In this document: positions 57,283-64,000 of the stretch, piece after piece | Numbering within the stretch: the first letter of the stretch is position 1 | Layout of the letters: each line of letters begins with the position of its first letter | Notes under the pieces: model-generated | What the model was told of the DNA's origin: nothing | The model's input: the letters and a program-made list of their open reading frames with translations, nothing else | Databases searched by the model: none | Translations under genes and position numbers: made by a program | NCBI RefSeq assembly: GCF_015163075.1 | Contig: NZ_JADDXU010000017.1 | Span: forward strand, 164,972 to 228,971 | DNA: 64,000 bases | Direction of reading: 5' to 3' | Source: Streptomyces justiciae | GTDB lineage: Bacteria > Actinomycetota > Actinomycetes > Streptomycetales > Streptomycetaceae

Positions 57283-59161
57283 CGCCCCGGCGCAGTTGCA
57301 GCGCCCGCAGCGCCAGCATCATCTCGAACTGGGCCGCGGGGTCCTGCAGTTGGTCTCCGAACAGCTCGTCCAGCTGGCGCATGCGGTAGCGCACCGTCTG
57401 CGGGTGCACCGCGAGCCGGACGGCGACCTCGCTGGCGTTGTGGCCGGAGCTCAGCCAGCTGAGCAACGTCTCCGCGAGGCGCTCGCGCTGCGGTGGCCGT
57501 ACCTGCTCCAGTGGACGCAGCCGGCGTTCGGCCATGGCGTCGACGAGGGCGTCGTCGCGCAGCAGCAGAAGGGTGGCCAAGTGGTCCTGGCAGCGCACCA
57601 TTTCGGCGTCCCACAGCACACCCCGGCGCACCAGCTCCAGCGCCTCGGACGCCCAGCGCAACGACCGCGCGCCCTCCTGCAGCGACACCGTCGGCCCCAT
57701 CGCCGCCCGCAGCCCCTGCAACGCCCCGGCCACCGCCCGCGCCCGCCCCGGCCCCTCGGGATCGGGCACCACCAGCACAGCGGGCTCCACATCGAACCGA
57801 CCGAGAAACTCGGGCGGCACGATGGGCCCACGCGCCGGGAAGGCCGGGTTCGGGGCGGGGCCGTGCGCCGACGACGACGGCCTTCCCCCGGCCCCGCTCC
57901 CCGAGGGAGCTGCCTTGGGGGCCGGCCCGCCCGTCGACGGGGATGTTCTGTGGACTGGCCCGCCCGTCGACGGCGATGACCTGGTGGCCGGCTCGCCCGT
58001 CGATGGCGATGATCTCTGGACCGGCCCGCCCATCGGGGGTGTTGACCCCGGGGCAGGCCTCCCTGGCGGCGGTGATGACCTGCTGGCCGCCCCGCCCGTC
58101 GAGGCCGAAGCCCTGGGGCCCTGCCCGCCCATCGCCGCCGAAGTCCTCGGGCTCTGCCTGCCCGTCGACGGCGAGTGCTTCGGGTCTGGTCCGCCGGGGG
58201 ACGTGGACGGGCTCGGGTCCGGCCCGCCCGTCGGGGTTGTCGACCTCGGAGCGGGGTCGCTGGGCGGCGGTGGGGACTTCGGGTCCGGCCGGCCCGTCGA
58301 CGCCGAAGGCCTCGGGCTCTGCCCGTCCGTCGACGGCGAGCGCCTCGGGTCCGGGCCGCCGGGGGGCGGTGCGGACTTCGGGTCCGGCCGCCCGGCCGTT
58401 GTCGGCGATGATCTCGCGACCGGCCCGGTCGTCGGTGTCGGTGGGTGCGTCGCGGAGCCGGTAGCCGGCGATGGCCTCATGGCGGTTCCGGCCGGCGTCG
58501 GCCAGGGCGGGGTGGTCGGAGGGGGTGGTGGTTGTGGGGTGTAGTCGATCGCCACCACCGCTAGGGACTTCGGTACCGGCCAGCGGGCGCTGTGTGCCAG
58601 TTCCGCGATGGCCTCCGGTGACGCCGGTGGGTCGGCGGTCAGCAGGTCGATCAGGCGCATGCGGCGCTGCTGGAGCTCGCCGGCGGCGTGCAGGCGGGCC
58701 TCGGTGTACCCGGCGGTCGTCGCCGCGGCCATCTCGTCCAGGTGCAGGAACAGCGCCTCGCCGAACGCGCCCAGTACGTTGCGCGGCAGCAGATCGGCGT
58801 CCACCAGCGCGTTCACCCGGCGCCACGTCACGCGCGCACCGAGCCGGAGCGCCGACTGGAAGGAGTCCAGGCTGCGCCCCTCCTCCGCCTCTCCGCGCCC
58901 GATCCGCTGGTAGGTCTCCTGCACCGGCTCCCAGTCGCTGTCCGGTTTCGCCATCCGCTCCAGGAACCCCCGCAGCGCATGGTCCACACCCCGGTGCACC
59001 CCCTGCATGTACGTGTCGTCCGCGGGACGCGCGTACTCGGGGATCTCGGTTCTGATCGCCCGTACGACCTCCTCGGTGATGTCGGCGAAGAACGGTCTGA
59101 GGTGATGGTGCAGATCCGGGGGCAGCTCCGCGAACGGACCGCCCCCGTCGTCGGTCACCAT
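57260..59161 (-). CDS. PucR-type regulator with an expanded repeat linker
   Basis: A 633-aa protein. The N-terminal helical part (FFADITEEVVRAIRTEIPEY) resembles the RsbR/PucR N-terminal domain. Residues about 208-240 are Pro/Thr-rich, and 241-418 are about sixteen 11-residue repeats such as SPSTGGPVHRT. A GGDEF-like middle follows (FLGRFDVEPAVLVVPDPEG) and the C-terminal PucR HTH (SGHNASEVAVRLAVHPQTVR, YRMRQLDELFGDQLQDP). Normal relatives are about 400 aa, so the repeat block is an insertion. ATG 59161 with GAGAG upstream is chosen. Function: transcription control of unknown targets. Confidence 0.85.
   Translation of the reverse strand: MVTDDGGGPFAELPPDLHHHLRPFFADITEEVVRAIRTEIPEYARPADDTYMQGVHRGVDHALRGFLERMAKPDSDWEPVQETYQRIGRGEAEEGRSLDSFQSALRLGARVTWRRVNALVDADLLPRNVLGAFGEALFLHLDEMAAATTAGYTEARLHAAGELQQRRMRLIDLLTADPPASPEAIAELAHSARWPVPKSLAVVAIDYTPQPPPPPTTPPWPTPAGTAMRPSPATGSATHPPTPTTGPVARSSPTTAGRPDPKSAPPPGGPDPRRSPSTDGQSPRPSASTGRPDPKSPPPPSDPAPRSTTPTGGPDPSPSTSPGGPDPKHSPSTGRQSPRTSAAMGGQGPRASASTGGAASRSSPPPGRPAPGSTPPMGGPVQRSSPSTGEPATRSSPSTGGPVHRTSPSTGGPAPKAAPSGSGAGGRPSSSAHGPAPNPAFPARGPIVPPEFLGRFDVEPAVLVVPDPEGPGRARAVAGALQGLRAAMGPTVSLQEGARSLRWASEALELVRRGVLWDAEMVRCQDHLATLLLLRDDALVDAMAERRLRPLEQVRPPQRERLAETLLSWLSSGHNASEVAVRLAVHPQTVRYRMRQLDELFGDQLQDPAAQFEMMLALRALQLRRGVRGSGAE
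57908..58441. repeat. 33-bp minisatellite inside the PucR-type gene
   Basis: About sixteen units of 33 nt. On the plus strand GCCCGTCGACGG-like cores begin at 57930, 57963, 57996, 58029 and about 58062. All three minus-strand frames stay open through the block because the unit lacks stop codons and keeps phase, so the longer alternative frames here are not genes. Confidence 0.85.
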
Positions 59162-59509
59162 GGCGGCTCTCTTCGACACGATGGCGACGATACCCATCAG
59201 TAATACGTCAGGGCTTATCAGCGACGGACAGGCGCGGGGTGCCGATTTGTCGCCCGATGACAACGTCCGTTTTCACAACTGTGCTGGTCAGTATGGGCAT
59301 TTGTCGACTGTTCGATACTGGCTGAGCGTGACGGAACCCTCACCTCCGGCGCGCCGTGAGGTTGATCCTTTCGCGTTCAAACCCGATAAGCTCCCCTGCG
59401 GCGCTGCGAGTTGACTCGGTCGCGATCGGTCGTCTCGCGGTGCGCATTGGACAGTGCGCTCCCCCCTTGCACACCCCCCTGTTCGATCGTGTTGCCTCGA
59501 AGGATGCAG
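59162..59509. other. Divergent intergenic region between the PucR-type gene and the conservon
   Basis: 348 nt without a credible gene, less GC-rich than its neighbours, particularly 59250-59330. It should hold promoters for both sides. No clear operator palindrome was found. Confidence 0.6.
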
Positions 59510-61234
59510 ATGGAACTCGCCACTCCGCCGCCGGCGGCGCGGGCCCCGGTCGCCTGGTACAGCTGGTGGCTGATGCCGCTGGCCTTAGGAGGCGGGACGG
59601 TTGCCGCCACGTTCATGAGCTCGGAGCGAATAACCGCGGCCGTCGTCGGCGCCGCCGCCACCGCGGCGAGCTCGGTGTGCGTCCGGCTCCTGGTCCGCAC
59701 CCGCAAGCAGCTCCACCGGGCCGAGAGCGGCTTCCGCAGCTCGCAGGCCGAGCACTCCCAGCAGTGGCAGCAGCATGTCGCGGGCCTGGAGCGGAAGTTC
59801 GCCGCCGAGCACGCCGCCCAGGACGCCCGGCTCGCCGACCAGGCCGCGGGCTACGAGGAGCGGCTCGCCGAGCAGGTCGCCGGCTATGAGGACCGGCTCG
59901 CCGAGCAGGCCCGCGCCTACGAGGAGCGGCTGACCGACCAGGCCGCGTCGTACGAGGCGCAGCTCGCCGACCAGGCCGCGGTCTGGCAGGAGCAGCTGGC
60001 CCACCAGCTCTCCGCCGTCGCCCGGCTCGCCGACGAGCAGCTGCCCGAGGCGCTGGAGCAACTGCGCGCCGGTGACGCCGTCGACGACCTGCTGCCGGCC
60101 ACCAACCAGTGCGCCAAGGTGAGTTCGGAGCTCCAGGCCGAGCTGCGCAAGGTCCTGCGGACCGCGCTCATCGGCGTGGAGCGCGAGTTCGACCGGTCCA
60201 CCGCCGCCGAGCAGGCCGTCATCGGTATCGGCAACCGCATCCACGTGCTGACCAGCAAGCTGCGCGGCCGGCTGCACGAGATGCAGGGCGAGCACGGCCG
60301 GCTGCCGTCCGTGGCCCGGGGACTCATGGAACTCGACCAGGAGATCGGCCCCGCCGACTGTCTCGCCGCCAGCATCGGCGTGCTGGGCGGCTCGGACCGG
60401 CCCGGCCGGCAGTGGCAGGAACCGCAGCGGCTGCTCAGCGTGGTCCGCGGCGGCATCGGCCGGATCAAGGACTTCCACCGGGTCGACGTACGCCAGCTGC
60501 CCGAACTCGGCGTCGACGGCGGTCTGGTGGACCACCTCACGCTGATCTTCGCCCACCTCCTCGACAACGCGGCCCGCTACTCGCCGCCCACCGAGCCGGT
60601 GCTCGTCTCCGGCAAGGAGGTGCCGAACGGCGTCGGCATCGAGATCCAGGACTCCGGCAAGGGCCTGAGCGAGGAGAAGAAGCGCGAGGCCGAGCAGGCC
60701 CTCGCCGGCACCGGCTCCGGTCCCGGACTCGGCGGTGTCTCCGAGGACGCCACCATCGGCCTGCGGGTCGTCGGCATCCTCGCCCGTCGCTACGGCATCC
60801 GCGTCACCTTCGCGGACTCGCCCTGGCTCGGCACCTCGGTGGTCGTGGTGGTCCCGCACAAGTACTTCAGCCCGCTGCCCACGACGGCACCGGTGGTGCA
60901 GGCCTCCGCCCCGGCCCCCGTCAGGGAGGAGACCCCGACGCCCCCGGCCGCCCCGGCGGAGACCGTCGAGGTCGGCGAGACCGCGGAGACCACGCCCGGC
61001 GGACTGCCCCGGCGCAGAAGCAGACGGACCGAGGAGGCCCGGCACCAGCCGGGCGAGCGCACCGAGCGGACCCAGGAGGAGACGCCCGCCGTCGCCGCCG
61101 TCCCGCCGGACGCGTCCTTCGCCGGCCTGGCCGCCTTCGCCACCGCCGGACGCGAGTCCGACCCGGACCGGGGCAGCGCCGCCCCGGCCGACGGCCGCGA
61201 GTCCACCGAGCACCGCACTGAAGAGAGCGACTGA
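59510..61234 (+). CDS. cvnA: Conservon sensor kinase-like protein CvnA
   Basis: A 574-aa membrane protein. Two N-terminal helices (WYSWWLMPLALGGGTVAATF, AAVVGAAATAASSVCVRLLV) are followed by a coiled coil with five 11-residue repeats (LADQAAGYEER, LAEQVAGYEDR and variants). The ATPase domain shows N-box HLLDNAARYS, G1 IQDSGKGLS and G2-like GSGPGLGGV. A disordered Pro/Glu/Thr-rich tail of about 110 aa ends the protein. CvnA works with CvnB-D in a G-protein-like signalling complex at the membrane. ATG 59510 has GAAGGA 5 nt upstream; ATG 59504 is two residues longer. Confidence 0.9.
   Translation: MELATPPPAARAPVAWYSWWLMPLALGGGTVAATFMSSERITAAVVGAAATAASSVCVRLLVRTRKQLHRAESGFRSSQAEHSQQWQQHVAGLERKFAAEHAAQDARLADQAAGYEERLAEQVAGYEDRLAEQARAYEERLTDQAASYEAQLADQAAVWQEQLAHQLSAVARLADEQLPEALEQLRAGDAVDDLLPATNQCAKVSSELQAELRKVLRTALIGVEREFDRSTAAEQAVIGIGNRIHVLTSKLRGRLHEMQGEHGRLPSVARGLMELDQEIGPADCLAASIGVLGGSDRPGRQWQEPQRLLSVVRGGIGRIKDFHRVDVRQLPELGVDGGLVDHLTLIFAHLLDNAARYSPPTEPVLVSGKEVPNGVGIEIQDSGKGLSEEKKREAEQALAGTGSGPGLGGVSEDATIGLRVVGILARRYGIRVTFADSPWLGTSVVVVVPHKYFSPLPTTAPVVQASAPAPVREETPTPPAAPAETVEVGETAETTPGGLPRRRSRRTEEARHQPGERTERTQEETPAVAAVPPDASFAGLAAFATAGRESDPDRGSAAPADGRESTEHRTEESD
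59831..60001 (+). repeat. 33-nt repeats coding for hendecads in CvnA
   Basis: Five in-phase units encode LAxQaaxYEEr-type 11-mers. The regular hydrophobic spacing predicts a straight coiled-coil stalk linking membrane and kinase domains. Confidence 0.75.
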
Positions 61235-61240
61235 GTCGAC

Positions 61241-61651
61241 ATGACGCAACAGGGAACCGACGTGAGCTGGGCGCTCCGCGATCTCGTGGAGTCCATCCCG
61301 GAGATCCGTTTCGCCCTCGTGGCCTCCAGCGACGGCAAGGCCATCACCTCCTTCGGCGCCGAGGACCCCGACGACGTGGACCGCTTCGCGGCGGTGGTGG
61401 CCGGCCTGCAGGCGCTGGCCCAGCCGGTCGCGGAGCAGTTCCCCAAGTACGCGGGGCAGCTGCGGCTGGCGATGATCGAGGTCGACGGCGGCCACCTCTT
61501 CGTCGTCCGCGCGGGCGTGGAGACGTATCTCGGCGTGCTCGCCCGGGAAGGCCTCGACCAGGGCCTGCTCGGGCACCAGATGAGGGACCTGGCCCGCAGG
61601 ATGGGCGAGCTCCTCGGCACCACTCCGCGGCTGGAGGAGCACTCTGCATGA
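61241..61651 (+). CDS. cvnB: Conservon roadblock/LC7 protein CvnB
   Basis: A 136-aa roadblock/LC7-type protein (FALVASSDGKAITSFGAED, RFAAVVAGLQALAQPVAEQF, LRLAMIEVDGGHLFVVRAG). Relatives such as MglB act as GTPase-activating partners of small GTPases; CvnB probably does so for CvnD. It starts 7 nt after the cvnA stop, and its stop overlaps cvnC by ATGA. Order and sizes match conservons of S. coelicolor. Confidence 0.95.
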   Translation: MTQQGTDVSWALRDLVESIPEIRFALVASSDGKAITSFGAEDPDDVDRFAAVVAGLQALAQPVAEQFPKYAGQLRLAMIEVDGGHLFVVRAGVETYLGVLAREGLDQGLLGHQMRDLARRMGELLGTTPRLEEHSA

Positions 61652-62019
61652 GTGCTCCCCGCCGGCCCACGGACCCGTCCGGTCTCGAGCGTTATTACGT
61701 CCTCACCGGAGGACGTAGCGGACCGGGCGGTTCGGCGTCGAGTCTCGACGTGGCGACCCTCATCGTCTCCCGCACCGCCCCCGCCCCGGGGATGCAGCAC
61801 GAGCACGAGGAGATCCTCCGGCGCTGCCGTGATCCGCTGTCGGTCGCCGAACTCGGCGCCCACCTCGGATTGCCGTTCAACATTCTCGCGGTGCTGCTGG
61901 CGGACCTGCTGGAGGCAGACCGCGTGGAAGCCCGTGACCCCATCCCGGCGCACGACGCCCGCCGCGGGCCCGACCTCGCGCTGCTTGAGGAGGTACTCAG
62001 TGGACTTGAAAGGCTTTGA
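61648..62019 (+). CDS. cvnC: Conservon DUF742 protein CvnC
   Basis: A 123-aa DUF742 protein. It shows ERYYVLTGGRSGPG, followed by an HTH-like stretch (EEILRRCRDPLSVAELGAHL, PFNILAVLLADLLEADRV), typical of CvnC. It is thought to be a winged-helix-like adaptor in the CvnA-D complex. The start ATG 61648 overlaps cvnB, and its last 20 nt overlap the start of cvnD. Confidence 0.95.
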   Translation: MSAPRRPTDPSGLERYYVLTGGRSGPGGSASSLDVATLIVSRTAPAPGMQHEHEEILRRCRDPLSVAELGAHLGLPFNILAVLLADLLEADRVEARDPIPAHDARRGPDLALLEEVLSGLERL

Positions 62020-62605
62020 CCACCCCGGCGGGCCGGGTGGCGAGGGCACCCGCTCGGTGAAGGTGATGATCGCCGGCGGCTTCGGCACCGGGAAGACCAC
62101 GATGGTCCGCTCGGTCAGCGACATCAAGCCGCTGACCACCGAGGAGACCCTCACCCAGGCCAGCGCCGACGTCGACCACCTGATCGGCGTCGCGGAGAAG
62201 ACGGAGACCACCGTCAGCCTGGACTTCGGCAAGATCAGCCTCAACGACAGCCTGATGCTGTACCTGTTCGGCACCCCCGGCCAGGAGCGGTTCTGGTTCC
62301 TGTGGAACGGGCTGTTCAAGGGCGCGCTCGGCGCGGTCGTGCTGGTCGACACCCGCAGGCTCGCCTCCAGCTTCCGGGCGATCGAGGAGATGGAGCGGCA
62401 GAACGTCCCCTTCGTCGTCGCCCTGAACGTCTTCCCGGACTCCAAGGACTACCCGGTCGAGGAGATCCGCGACGCCCTCGACATCCCCGAGCACATTCCG
62501 GTCGTGGCCTGCGACGCCCGCGACCGGGCCTCCAGCCGGGACGTACTGGTCACCCTGATACGTCACTTGAAGGACCGCTCCGCCGTCGCTCTGGAGTCCC
62601 GATGA
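62000..62605 (+). CDS. cvnD: Conservon small GTPase CvnD
   Basis: A 201-aa Ras-like GTPase. The P-loop is IAGGFGTGKTT (about residues 24-34), switch II is LFGTPGQERFWFLW, and the base-recognition region is ALNVFPDSKDYP. This MglA-like protein is the switch of the conservon. GTG 62000 has GAGGAGG 6 nt upstream and lies inside cvnC. Its stop overlaps the P450 start (ATGA), so the P450 is coupled to the signalling genes. Confidence 0.95.
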   Translation: MDLKGFDHPGGPGGEGTRSVKVMIAGGFGTGKTTMVRSVSDIKPLTTEETLTQASADVDHLIGVAEKTETTVSLDFGKISLNDSLMLYLFGTPGQERFWFLWNGLFKGALGAVVLVDTRRLASSFRAIEEMERQNVPFVVALNVFPDSKDYPVEEIRDALDIPEHIPVVACDARDRASSRDVLVTLIRHLKDRSAVALESR

Positions 62606-63852
62606 CCGAACAGCCCTTAAACGGCGCCGACACCCCGCGCGGCTGCCCCGTCGCCCACGGCGGAGCCGACGTCGCCCGGCTGTACGGGCCGGAGGCGGCG
62701 ACCGATCCGCAGGGGATCTACGAGCGGCTGCGCAAGGAGCACGGCTCGGTCGCGCCGGTGCTGCTGGAGGGCGACGTGCCCGCGTGGCTGGTCCTCGGCT
62801 ACCGGGACAACCGGCGGGTGCTCGACAACCCGCGGCAGTTCAGCCGGGACGCGCGGATCTGGCGGGACTGGCGCGAGGGGCACATCCCGGAGACGCACCC
62901 GCTGATCCCGATGGTCGGCTGGCGGCCCGACTGCATCTCCCAGGACGGCGAACCGCACCGCCGGCTGCGCGGCGCGGTCACCGACGGGCTGCTCGCGGCG
63001 TCGAGCCGCGGTGTGCGGCGCCATGCCACGTTCTTCGCGAACAAGCAGATCGACGCGTTCGCCGACACCGGGCGCGCCGACCTGGTCGCCGACTACGCCG
63101 AGTACCTGCCGATGCTCGTACTCACCCGCATCCTGGGCCTTCCCATGGCGGAAGGGCGGCGTCTGGTCGAGTCGTGCGCCCAGGTCCTCAAGGGTGGCGA
63201 GGGCGCCCTGGAGCACAACGGGCGGATCATGCAGATCCTCTCCGAACTCGCCGAGCGCAAGCGGGCCGAGCCGGGCTCCGACTTCGCCACGGCCCTCATC
63301 CAGCACCCGGCCGGCCTCGACCACGACGAGGTCGTCAGCCATCTGCGTCTGGTGCTGATCGCCGCGCACACCACCACCAGCAACCTGCTGGCCCGGGTGC
63401 TGCAACTGGTCCTCACCGACGCCGGCCGGCTGTCGGGTCTGGTCAGCGGGCAGCTGAACATCTCCTCCGTGGTGGAGGAGGTCATGTGGGACACCCCGCC
63501 GCTGTCCGTGCTGCCGGGCCGGTTCGCGGCCTCCGACCTGGAACTGGGCGGCCATCACATCCAGGAGGGCGAACTGCTGATCCTGGGTCTGGCCGCCGGG
63601 AACGTCGATCCGGAGGTACGGCCCGACGCGGCCGTCACCGTGCAGGGCAACCAGGCGCACCTGGCGTTCAGCTCCGGACCGCACGAATGCCCGGGGCAGA
63701 ACATCGGCCAGTCCATCATCGAGATCGGCGTGGACGTCCTGCTGCACCGGCTGCCGGGCCTGCGGCTGGCCGTGCCGGCGGAGGAGCTCTCCTCGACCGC
63801 CTCCACCTGGGAGTCCCGGCTCGACAGCCTGCCGGTGGAGTTCTCCGTCTGA
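62602..63852 (+). CDS. cvnE: Conservon-associated cytochrome P450, CYP157-like
   Basis: A 416-aa P450. The heme loop FSSGPHECPG has Cys363, and the I-helix reads AAHTTT (254-259) in place of AGHETT. The K-helix reads EEVMW at 292-296: Trp296 replaces the Arg of ExxR. CYP157 enzymes of Streptomyces conservons are known for lacking ExxR, so this fits that family. The start overlaps cvnD by ATGA. In S. coelicolor conservons a second P450 (CYP154) may follow; here the window ends in poor sequence. The substrate is unknown and no ferredoxin gene is visible. Confidence 0.92.
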   Translation: MTEQPLNGADTPRGCPVAHGGADVARLYGPEAATDPQGIYERLRKEHGSVAPVLLEGDVPAWLVLGYRDNRRVLDNPRQFSRDARIWRDWREGHIPETHPLIPMVGWRPDCISQDGEPHRRLRGAVTDGLLAASSRGVRRHATFFANKQIDAFADTGRADLVADYAEYLPMLVLTRILGLPMAEGRRLVESCAQVLKGGEGALEHNGRIMQILSELAERKRAEPGSDFATALIQHPAGLDHDEVVSHLRLVLIAAHTTTSNLLARVLQLVLTDAGRLSGLVSGQLNISSVVEEVMWDTPPLSVLPGRFAASDLELGGHHIQEGELLILGLAAGNVDPEVRPDAAVTVQGNQAHLAFSSGPHECPGQNIGQSIIEIGVDVLLHRLPGLRLAVPAEELSSTASTWESRLDSLPVEFSV

Positions 63853-63884
63853 CACCACGGCCGTCCGACGCCACCCCCCGGCCC

Positions 63885-63936
63885 GGGGGGGGGGGGGGGG
63901 GGGGGGGGGTTGGGGGGGTGGGGGGGGGGGCGGGGG
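63885..63936 (+). other. Poly-G low-complexity sequence near the contig end
   Basis: 25 consecutive G at 63885-63909, then TT, seven G, T, ten or more G. It is unlike any other part of the window and probably a sequencing or assembly artefact; nothing after 63853 was annotated. Confidence 0.8.
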
Positions 63937-64000
63937 CCCCCAACGGCCGGTGGGGACGTAACATGAGGGTCCCAGTGGATCGGGGGCGGGGGGGGGAGAG

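Noticed and set aside
57228..58826. Alternative long frames through the PucR repeat region (both strands)
   Set aside because: They stay open because the 33-nt unit lacks stops; outside the repeat they match no protein, while the chosen frame gives a PucR HTH.

Overview
This is a high-GC actinobacterial chromosome segment, almost certainly from a Streptomyces. The evidence is GC-rich third codon positions with frequent GTG starts, four-gene conservons (cvnA-D), Tat and lipoprotein signals, a tuf3-type EF-Tu, an iron box, and two copies of the short AGGGGCGCGGGGAACTGCGC-type repeat seen between Streptomyces genes. No integrase, transposase, CRISPR array, rRNA or tRNA was recognised. The last ~120 nt are poly-G, low-quality sequence typical of a contig end.

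Region 1 (1-13.8 kb) is a complete L-rhamnose catabolic regulon. The leftward operon runs rhaI (isomerase), rhaD (aldolase fused to a dehydrogenase), rhaB (kinase), lutA, lutB (cut by the window edge). The rightward operon runs ABC ATPase, two permeases, lipoprotein binding protein, rhamnose mutarotase, a secreted BNR_4 beta-propeller protein and a LacI-type regulator. The operons share a 272-nt divergent promoter region with TGAA...TTCA palindromes suited to that LacI protein. Inferred flow: an extracellular enzyme may release rhamnose; ABC uptake and anomer exchange follow; rhamnulose-1-phosphate is cleaved to DHAP and lactaldehyde; lactaldehyde is oxidised to lactate; the Lut proteins oxidise lactate to pyruvate.

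Region 2 (13.9-30.8 kb) is a mixed block: an S33 hydrolase, a PIG-L deacetylase, a SigJ-like ECF sigma factor with a SnoaL-like tail, a Cys-cluster/pentapeptide-repeat protein, an intergenic 54-bp tandem repeat, a CYP102-like single-domain P450 divergent from a TetR, an iron-box-controlled DUF2470 protein, a lactonase-fold lipoprotein, a FUSC exporter, a CGNR regulator, a quinone-oxidoreductase-like protein, an FBP zinc-finger protein, a DUF3626 protein, a ROK regulator and an epimerase.

Region 3 (30.9-44.9 kb) opens with an HTH protein coupled to a Tap-like protein whose C-terminal half carries motifs resembling family-B (phi29-like) DNA polymerase motifs A, B and C. It is followed by SDR, HAD and PHP enzymes, a GH16 glucanase with a ricin-type lectin domain, TauE/SafE and VanZ membrane proteins, a six-gene Mrp/Mbh-type cation antiporter operon with all genes overlapping, a DUF4230 protein and a second P450.

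Region 4 (44.9-59.2 kb) holds an Otr(A)/Tet(M)-like ribosomal protection protein divergent from a divergent PRPP synthetase and tuf3. Next come a STAS anti-anti-sigma factor, a MarR-controlled aldehyde/alcohol dehydrogenase pair, a GlxA-type regulator divergent from a quinone reductase, a lipoprotein, an autoregulated DUF1304-TetR pair, a GNAT acetyltransferase, and a PucR-type regulator with a 33-bp minisatellite in its middle.

Region 5 (59.5-63.9 kb) is a conservon: cvnA (kinase-like), cvnB (roadblock), cvnC (DUF742), cvnD (small GTPase) and a CYP157-like P450 whose K-helix ExxR is ExxW.

Many genes lack a leader: a TAnnnT -10 box lies 5-7 nt before the start codon in at least ten cases, and this was used to choose several starts.
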